Shown here: piece by piece, positions 22,280 to 27,909 of the stretch | How the letters are laid out: the number at the start of each line of letters is the position of its first letter | Position numbering within the stretch: the first letter of the stretch is position 1 | Source of the DNA: DASTGO01 sp035719045 | GTDB lineage: Bacteria; Actinomycetota; Actinomycetes; Actinomycetales; Kineosporiaceae | Direction: 5' to 3' | DNA length: 27,909 nt | Assembly: GCA_035719045.1 (NCBI GenBank) | Contig: DASTGO010000176.1 | Span: 1 to 27,909 of the forward strand | Position numbers and translations under genes: made by a program | Notes under the pieces: generated by a model | The model's database searches: none | What the model saw: the letters and a program-made list of their open reading frames with translations, nothing else | Told to the model about the DNA's origin: nothing

Positions 22280-23452
22280 TCAGAACGGTGCGGCGACCCC
22301 GTTCGGGGCGCCGTTGCCGGTGGGGCCGTCGTAGCCGGTCCCACCCGTGCACAGGTAGGCCGCGGAGCAGGTGCCGTTGCTGCCGCCGGAGACGTCGTAG
22401 AGGCCGGCGCTGTTGGTGTAGAGACTCTGTGCCACCGGGTCCGAGGGCACACCGTTGCGGGCGTAGAGCGCGCCGACGATCGGAGCGGCCACGCTGGTGC
22501 CGCCGAAGACGTACCAGTTGGCACCGCCGGTGCTGCCGTAGCTGTCGTACACCGCGACCCCGGTGTCCGGGTCGGCCACGGCGGCCACGTCGGCCACGGT
22601 GCGCCGGGTGCAGCCGGTGTCCGTCTGCCAGGACGGCTTACGGATGTAAGCCGAGCAGCCGCTGCCGGCACCGCTCCACACCGTCTCGGACCGGCGGGTG
22701 CCGTCGGTGTTGAGGGTGAGTGTGGTCCCGCCGACCGCGACCACCCCGGCGGACGCCGCGGGGAACTGGACGCCGTAGCCGCTGTCGCCGCTGGACACGG
22801 TCACGGCGACCCCGGGAACATTCCACTGCGTGAGGCTGGTCTCGGCGCTGAACTCGTTGGCGCCGTAGGAGTTCGAGATGACCCTGGCGCCCCGGTTCTT
22901 CGCGGTGGTGACCGCCGCGGCCAGGTCGGTGAAGGAGGCGCTGCGGGCGCCGACGTAGAGGATCGAGCAGGACGGGCAGAGCGCCGAGACCATCTCCAGG
23001 TCCAGCATCTCCTCCTGGCCCCAGCCGACGTCGCCCCGGATCCGGTTGATGCCGCGGCCGTCCCCGCCGATCTGGGTGAGGTTGGCCGGCCCGAGCCCGA
23101 ACCGGGCGCGGTAGGCGGCCAGGTCGGCGGCGGCGTTCGGGTTCGCGTAGGCGTCGACGACGGCGACGAGGGTGCCCGGCCCGGCATTGCCGATCTGCCC
23201 GTTGTAGACCTTCTGCAACTGTTGCGCGGAATAGCCGTTCGTCCACGACGTGGAGGCCAGCGGCCGGCCGGTCGCGGCGTTGTCGACCACCTGCGCGTGG
23301 CAGGCCGCGGAACCGGCAGCGGAGGTGGCGCAGACCCGGTGCCGGGCATGGCCGTGCGGGCCGAGCTCGGCCGCCGCGGGGGTCACCGGCAGGGTGACGA
23401 GCGCCACCACGGACGCCAGTCCCAGGAGCGTTCCCCGGTGCGTGGCCGACAT
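22280..23452 (-). CDS. secreted S53 (sedolisin-type) serine-carboxyl peptidase
   Basis: 390 residues. Signal peptide 1-28 (TLLGLASVVALVTLPVTPAA). The catalytic set is complete: Glu147 and Asp151 in GWGQEEMLDLEMV, oxyanion Asp223 in SSGDSGYG, and Ser320 in FGGTSVAAP. The closing GTGYDGPTGNGAPNG fits the calcium-binding end of the family. Six or more cysteines suggest disulfides. Known S53 peptidases work at acid pH after removing a ~180-residue propeptide; here only ~35 residues separate the signal peptide from the mature-type sequence. The ATG at 23452 has GGAGGG 6 bases upstream. It is followed 22 bp later by the GGDEF gene on the same strand. Confidence 0.88.
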   Translation of the reverse strand: MSATHRGTLLGLASVVALVTLPVTPAAAELGPHGHARHRVCATSAAGSAACHAQVVDNAATGRPLASTSWTNGYSAQQLQKVYNGQIGNAGPGTLVAVVDAYANPNAAADLAAYRARFGLGPANLTQIGGDGRGINRIRGDVGWGQEEMLDLEMVSALCPSCSILYVGARSASFTDLAAAVTTAKNRGARVISNSYGANEFSAETSLTQWNVPGVAVTVSSGDSGYGVQFPAASAGVVAVGGTTLTLNTDGTRRSETVWSGAGSGCSAYIRKPSWQTDTGCTRRTVADVAAVADPDTGVAVYDSYGSTGGANWYVFGGTSVAAPIVGALYARNGVPSDPVAQSLYTNSAGLYDVSGGSNGTCSAAYLCTGGTGYDGPTGNGAPNGVAAPF

Positions 23453-23479
23453 GGCAACCCTCCGATTTCCCTTGAGCGG

Positions 23480-23492
23480 TGCGGTGAATCTA
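23480..23492 (-). promoter_or_regulatory. -10 element for the S53 peptidase gene
   Basis: TAGATT on the minus strand (23487-23492), in a locally AT-rich patch, would give a start site near 23480 and a ~28-nt leader carrying the GGAGGG ribosome-binding site. No convincing -35 was found. Confidence 0.35.
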
Positions 23493-23618
23493 GCCACGGA
23501 CGCCCGCAGGGGAGGGTGCGACCGGCCGAAATGGCCCGAACAGCCGACTGGTCCGGACGGGTGGCGGGCGGGCCGCGAGATCCGGGCGGGTGTGCGGTCC
23601 GTGACAGAATCGCGGGAC

Positions 23619-24434
23619 GTGGAGCAGCCCGACCTGAATCCCGGCCACGGTCCGCAACAGGACCGGCCGGACACCGCCCTTCCGCAGCCATCCGAGGACA
23701 CCCAGGGTGACCCCGCCCTGCCGGCCGACGTCCCGGACCTGCAGAGCCCGCCATCCCCGACGCCGCAACCACTTGCCGTAGATGCCGACCGGCTCGGGCT
23801 GCACGGCCGGGAGCGCTGGGTGTTCCGGGAGGTCGGCGTGCGGCTGCCCGTGGGTGCGGTGCTCGCGGTGATCGGGGCGAAGGGCAGTGGCCGGTCCTCG
23901 CTGCTGCTCACCCTGGCGGGCCGGATGCGGGCCACCGACGGCCGGCTGTCGGTGCTCGGCTACTCCCTGCCCCGCCAGGCCCGGCAGGTCCGGGAGCGGG
24001 CCGCGGTGGCACGGGTGGGCCGGGCCGTGGCCCTGGAACCGGGGTTGACCGTGGCGGAGACCGTCCGGGAGCGGTCCCTGCTCGACGTGGTGTCGCCGGA
24101 CCTGGCGGCCGAGCGGTTCGGCTGGGCGTGCTCGGTGCTCGGGCTCGACCTGCACGGGCACGGGCTGGTCGAGGACCTGTCCGGCCTGGAGCAGACCCAG
24201 CTGGCGTGCGCCGTCGCTGCGGTCGGGGCGCCGAGCCTGCTGCTGCTCGACGACGTCGACGCGGGGCTGCACTCCCATGAGGAGTCAGCGGTCTGGCGGG
24301 GACTGCGCGGGCTGGCCGACAGCGGGGTGAGCGTGGTCGCCGCGACCACCGACCCCGGTCCGGCCGGCGAGCACTGCGACGCCGTGCTGCGCCTCGCGCC
24401 GGCGGTGGAGACGACGAAGGGACACTTCCGTTGA
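23619..24434 (+). CDS. degenerate ABC ATPase paired with YhgE/Pip protein
   Basis: 271 residues from a GTG at 23619, 8 bases after CAGAAT, fitting leaderless translation; a GTG at 23601 is the alternative. Residues 1-52 are Pro-rich. The ABC fold is clear (VGVRLPVGAVLAVIG, LLLTLAGRM, GLTVAETVRERSLL), but every catalytic motif is changed: Walker A is GAKGSGRSS with Arg92 for Lys, the Q-loop Gln is not visible, the signature is LSGLEQ, Walker B ends DD instead of DE, and the H-loop His is Thr (AATTDP). It may bind nucleotide weakly or serve as a structural partner. The TGA shares a base with the next ATG (TGATG), so it is tightly coupled to the Pip gene. Confidence 0.8.
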   Translation: MEQPDLNPGHGPQQDRPDTALPQPSEDTQGDPALPADVPDLQSPPSPTPQPLAVDADRLGLHGRERWVFREVGVRLPVGAVLAVIGAKGSGRSSLLLTLAGRMRATDGRLSVLGYSLPRQARQVRERAAVARVGRAVALEPGLTVAETVRERSLLDVVSPDLAAERFGWACSVLGLDLHGHGLVEDLSGLEQTQLACAVAAVGAPSLLLLDDVDAGLHSHEESAVWRGLRGLADSGVSVVAATTDPGPAGEHCDAVLRLAPAVETTKGHFR

Positions 24435-26374
24435 TGCGCGCGGTCCGGCTGGCCGGCTTCGAGTTCCGTCGGCAGCGGACGGGACTGCAGCGGCTGGCGA
24501 TCGGCTTCCTGCTCGTCGTGCCGCTGCTGTACGGCGCGCTGTACCTGTGGTCGAACTGGGATCCCTACGGCAAGACCGGGCAGATGCCGGTCGCGGTGGT
24601 GAACGAGGACCACCCGGTGCAGGTGTCCGGCACCACCGTGGACGCCGGCGGGTTGTTCGTCCAGGCGCTGAAGGCCGACCGCATCTTCGACTGGCACTTC
24701 ACCGACGCGACGGACGCGCGGGAGGGGCTGAAGACGGGGCGGTACCAGATCGTCATCCGGGTGCCCGCCGCCTTCAGTGCCGACCTGGCCAGCGGGTCCA
24801 CGACGACCCCCCGGCGGGCCGTGATGACCATGAACGTCGACGACGGCAACGGGTACCTGATCGAGATCATCGCCCGGACCGCCAAGGACGAGATCACGCA
24901 GAAGGTCGACCAGGCCGCCACCACCGCCTACTTCGAGTCGGTGTACGGACAGCTGGAGCAGTTGCGCAACGGTCTGGCCCAGGCCCGCGACGGTGCTGTC
25001 CAGCTGCGGGACGGGCTGGCCAGGGAGACCACGGGAGCCCGGCAGCTCGCCTCCGGACTGGACACGGCGAACACGGCGTCGGGAGAGCTGGCCCGTGGGG
25101 CGCAGCAGGTCGCCGACGGCAACCGGCAGCTCGCCTCGGTGCTCGTTCCGGCCGCGAACCAGCTCGCGGCCGCACTGCCCGGCCTGAGCAAGCAGGTCAC
25201 CGCGGTGACCGGCAGCGCGGCGACCCTGAGCTCCCAGGTGAACCAGGGCGCGCAGTCGCTGGCCGCCCGGCAGCAGACCGTCGCCGATGCGATCGCCGAG
25301 CTGGGCCGCCAGCAGCCGGGGATCACCTCGACCGCCGCCTACCAGCAACTGCTCAGCGCCTCCCAGCAGCTCACCGCCCGGGTCGACCAGGTGTCCGCCT
25401 CCACGGCGGCGGTCAATGACGGCGCCCAGCGGCTGGCCCAGGCCGGGACCGCTCTCGGGGCCCAGGTCCCGGCGCTGCGCAGTCAGCTGACCGGCGGCGC
25501 GGCGAAGATCCAGGCCCTGGCCGACGGGGCGCAGCGGGTGGCGACCGGCGCCGGCCAGCTGCACTCCGGTCTGCTGACCGCCGACACGGGCGCCCATCAG
25601 CTGGCCGACGGGGCGGACCAGCTGCACACCGGTGCCGCACAACTGGAGACGGGGCTGGACAGTGCGGTGAACCGGCTGCCCGACCTGTCCGACGGGCAGA
25701 AGAAGGCCAACGCGCAGATCCTCGGGTCACCGGCCGACGTGAACCTGGCGGTGGCGCACCCGGCGAAGGTGTACGGCCGCGGACTGGCCCCGTTCTTCTT
25801 CTCGATCGCCCTGTGGGTGTTCGGGATCGCGGCCTTCCTCGTACTGCGCCCCATCACCGGCCGGATGCTCGCCGGGCGGACCGGCAACCTCACCGCGGCC
25901 GTTGCCGGGTGGCTGCCGGTGATGACCGTCGGGACCGTCGGGGGGCTGATCCTGCTCGCGGCGGTACAGGTCGGGCTGGGACTGGACCCGGTGCACCCGC
26001 TGTGGACGGTGGGGCTGATCGTGCTGGCCTCGGCGGCGTTCACCGGGATCGCCCACCTGCTGCGGGTCGCCGCCGGGGTGGTCGGGTCGGCGGTGGCCCT
26101 GGTCCTGCTGATGCTGCAGCTGACCTCGTCGGCGGGGATCTACCCGGCACAGACCCTGCCGGCCTTCTTCGCCGCCCTCCACCCGTACCTGCCGATGACG
26201 TACCTGGTCGACGGGCTGCGGATCACCCTGACCGGCGGGTACGGGCCGCATCTGGTGCGGGACCTGGCCGTCATCGCCGGCTACGGTGCCGCCGCCCTGC
26301 TCGGCACGACCCTGGCCATCTCTCGGCAACGGGTCTGGACGATCCGCCGGCTGCATCCGGTGCTGGAGGGCTGA
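24434..26374 (+). CDS. YhgE/Pip family membrane protein (ABC-2-like, phage-infection-protein type)
   Basis: 646 residues. One N-terminal helix (about 21-40, LAIGFLLVVPLLYGALYLWS) followed by the family hallmark NWDPYGKTGQMPVAVVNEDH. A large extracellular domain contains a long heptad-like region (about 175-420) with repeated 'DGAxQLxxGL' units, predicted coiled coil. About five to six C-terminal helices start near PFFFSIALWVFGIAAFLVLR. Pip of Lactococcus and YueB of Bacillus are phage receptors; in actinobacteria the role is unknown, with export or secretion-like functions proposed for relatives. A TTG at 24431 is an alternative start. It overlaps the degenerate ATPase gene and ends before a hairpin. 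Confidence 0.9.
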   Translation: MRAVRLAGFEFRRQRTGLQRLAIGFLLVVPLLYGALYLWSNWDPYGKTGQMPVAVVNEDHPVQVSGTTVDAGGLFVQALKADRIFDWHFTDATDAREGLKTGRYQIVIRVPAAFSADLASGSTTTPRRAVMTMNVDDGNGYLIEIIARTAKDEITQKVDQAATTAYFESVYGQLEQLRNGLAQARDGAVQLRDGLARETTGARQLASGLDTANTASGELARGAQQVADGNRQLASVLVPAANQLAAALPGLSKQVTAVTGSAATLSSQVNQGAQSLAARQQTVADAIAELGRQQPGITSTAAYQQLLSASQQLTARVDQVSASTAAVNDGAQRLAQAGTALGAQVPALRSQLTGGAAKIQALADGAQRVATGAGQLHSGLLTADTGAHQLADGADQLHTGAAQLETGLDSAVNRLPDLSDGQKKANAQILGSPADVNLAVAHPAKVYGRGLAPFFFSIALWVFGIAAFLVLRPITGRMLAGRTGNLTAAVAGWLPVMTVGTVGGLILLAAVQVGLGLDPVHPLWTVGLIVLASAAFTGIAHLLRVAAGVVGSAVALVLLMLQLTSSAGIYPAQTLPAFFAALHPYLPMTYLVDGLRITLTGGYGPHLVRDLAVIAGYGAAALLGTTLAISRQRVWTIRRLHPVLEG

Positions 26375-26395
26375 GAGCGTGGTCCGGGTGGCCGT

Positions 26396-26415
26396 GCCCG
26401 GTCGCTCAACCGGGC
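26396..26415 (+). terminator. hairpin terminator after the Pip gene
   Basis: GCCCGGT (26396-26402), loop CGCTCA, ACCGGGC (26409-26415); perfect 7-bp stem 22 bp past the stop. The kinase gene starts 64 bp later and so probably has its own promoter in 26416-26478, though none was clear. Confidence 0.6.
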
Positions 26416-26478
26416 GGGCGGACCTGCCGATTCCGCAGGCGAGGGCTCCGTGGGAGCTGCAACCGGCGGGACGAGGAC

Positions 26479-27909
26479 ATGGGACACGTGAGCAGGCGGC
26501 GCATGGCCTCCCTGGCCGTGCTGCTGGTCGCTCTCGGCGTCCTGCTGGCCTGCTCCTCGGGGCGGCTGAGCTCCGGCGTGACGGGCAGGCCGAGCGCCTC
26601 CCGGGCCCCGGGCCCGCCCCTGGTCTTCCTGGGGAACAAGAACATCGCCCCGGTGGTGTACCTGGAGGGCGACAAACCGGCCGGGGTCGCCGTCGACCTC
26701 GTGCGCGCGATCGCGGGGCACCTGTCCCGCCCGGTCGAGGTCCGGGCGATGGACTGGTCCCAGGCGCAGAAGCTGGTCGCCCAGGGGCAGGCGGACGCGC
26801 TGATCCAGATCAACGTGACCGAGGAGCGCAAGAAGCTCTACGACTTCTCCGATCCCTTCCTGGAGTCCCACTTCTCGATCTTCGTGCGGTCCGGCGAGCT
26901 CGGGGTCAGCGGCGTGACCAGCCTGCGCGGTCTGCGGGTCGGGGTGGAGGCCGCCGGGTTGCCCAAGCAGTTCCTGGGGACGGATCCGCAGATCCACCTG
27001 GTCACCGTGCCCGGCTTCCTCGAGGGCTTCGGCATGTTGCGCGACGGCAGTGTCGATGCCGTCGTCGTCGACTACCGGGTCGGCTCGTACATCCTGGCGC
27101 AGAACGGGATCCGCGACATCAAGGCGACCGGCCAGCCGATCCAGTCGTCGTACTCCTCGATCGCCGTGCGCAAGGGGAACACCGCCCTGCTCGGTGAGGT
27201 CAACGACGCCCTGCGGGCCATCAAGGCGGACGGCACCTACCAGCGGGTGCTGAACAACTGGGCGCCGACCGAGGCGGTGTTCGAGACCCAGGCGCAGATC
27301 CACGAACGTGTCTACCGGACGGTGGCGATCGGTCTGGTGGCACTGCTGGTGGTGGCGATCGGCTGGGCGCTTACCAGTTACCGGCAGCTACGCCGTCGGC
27401 GAGCCACCGAGGAGGAGTCGCGGCGGCGGTACACGACGCTGCGGGGGATCATCGACAGCTTCGACGCGCCGATCTTCTCGGTGGACCGGGAATGTCGCTA
27501 CACCAGTTTCAACAGCAGCCATGTGGCCACGATGAAGGCCCTCTACGGCGTGGACATCGAGCTGGGCCGGCCACTGCTGGACTACTTCACGGTGGGGACG
27601 GACGCGCAGATCGCCCGGGGCAATCTGGACCGGGCGCTGGCGGGGAACCTGATCGTGGAGGAGGCGTTCTCCGGAGGCGATCCGGACGCGCGGCGGTGTT
27701 TCCGGGTGTCGCACAGCCCGATCCGCAAGGAGTCGGGTGAGGTGATCGGGGTCGCGGTCCTGGCGCAGGACATCACCGAGCGGAAACGGGTCGAGGACGA
27801 GGTCCGGGAACTGAACCAGGAACTGGAGCGGCGGGTGCGGGACCGGACCCGCCAGCTGGAGGACTCCACGGAGGAACGCGACCAGGCGTTCCGCGAGCTC
27901 CAGCTGGCC
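26479..27909 (+). CDS. sensor kinase-like protein with SBP-type sensor and PAS domain, 3' end outside window
   Basis: 477 codons are visible, open to the right edge. Residues 8-25 are a hydrophobic signal ending in LLAC (Cys25, a possible lipobox). A family 3 solute-binding domain fills about 48-265 (VFLGNKNIAPVVYLEGDKPA, YDFSDPFLESHFSIFVR, LRDGSVDAVVVDYRVGSYIL). A membrane helix at 281-299 (TVAIGLVALLVVAIGWALT) leads to a PAS domain (316-436, ending VLAQDITERKRVED) and a coiled coil (434-475). This is the BvgS/EvgS-type architecture of amino-acid-sensing kinases; the HisKA/HATPase part is expected past the edge but not seen, so a diguanylate cyclase is possible. The ATG at 26479 follows GGCGGGACGAGG; a GTG at 26488 is an alternative. 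Confidence 0.82.
   Translation, partial: MGHVSRRRMASLAVLLVALGVLLACSSGRLSSGVTGRPSASRAPGPPLVFLGNKNIAPVVYLEGDKPAGVAVDLVRAIAGHLSRPVEVRAMDWSQAQKLVAQGQADALIQINVTEERKKLYDFSDPFLESHFSIFVRSGELGVSGVTSLRGLRVGVEAAGLPKQFLGTDPQIHLVTVPGFLEGFGMLRDGSVDAVVVDYRVGSYILAQNGIRDIKATGQPIQSSYSSIAVRKGNTALLGEVNDALRAIKADGTYQRVLNNWAPTEAVFETQAQIHERVYRTVAIGLVALLVVAIGWALTSYRQLRRRRATEEESRRRYTTLRGIIDSFDAPIFSVDRECRYTSFNSSHVATMKALYGVDIELGRPLLDYFTVGTDAQIARGNLDRALAGNLIVEEAFSGGDPDARRCFRVSHSPIRKESGEVIGVAVLAQDITERKRVEDEVRELNQELERRVRDRTRQLEDSTEERDQAFRELQLA

Overview
The window is very GC-rich (roughly 70% or more by eye), with third-position G/C bias, many GTG starts and typical high-GC Gram-positive gene families (DUF6584-like, MmpS-like secreted protein, ABC-2 'polyketide exporter' permease, YhgE/Pip). 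It most likely comes from an actinomycete chromosome; I cannot name the genus from sequence alone. No rRNA, tRNA, CRISPR array or complete insertion sequence was seen. Both window edges cut a gene: a TPR-like repeat protein on the left and a sensor kinase on the right.

Layout. 1-1126: the 3' end of a gene built from nearly identical 111-bp repeats, lower in GC than the rest, then a short possible recombinase remnant. 1127-4298 (minus): tetR - ABC ATPase - 12-TM permease, a self-contained regulated exporter operon. 4537-6465: a DUF6584-like small membrane protein, an ABM-fold monooxygenase-like protein, a secreted MmpS-like protein with a (GWNGQ)6 tail, and a decayed cupin. 6466-14108 (minus): a six-gene operon, amidohydrolase - peptide-binding lipoprotein - permease - permease - ATPase - ATPase, with a divergent TetR gene at 14596-15384. 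It looks like an uptake-plus-hydrolysis pathway for an amide or peptide-like substrate. It is driven by a near-consensus sigma70-type promoter, has a long structured leader, a 17-bp hairpin after the binding-protein gene and a 14-bp-stem terminator at the end. 15605-19143: an unknown Pro-rich linker protein, a REC-HDOD response regulator, a double VOC protein and a LOG-like nucleotide-binding protein. 19172-23452 (minus): a DHA2 MFS exporter, a PAS-GGDEF protein with a degenerate active site, and a secreted S53 (sedolisin-type) peptidase. 23619-26374 (plus): a degenerate ABC ATPase overlapping a YhgE/Pip membrane protein. 26479-end: a sensor kinase with a solute-binding-protein-like sensor and a PAS domain.

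The most unusual structure is between the two peptide-transporter ATPase genes. Two tandem 77-bp units each encode the same 26-codon mini-ORF, each carries its own ribosome-binding site, and all four genes are joined by 4-bp GTGA stop/start overlaps. Further points of interest are the GGGEF active site that keeps its c-di-GMP inhibitory site, the ABC ATPase that has lost or altered every catalytic motif beside Pip, three AGTCC-GGACT palindromes upstream of the MFS gene, and the Trp-rich repeat tail of the secreted protein.
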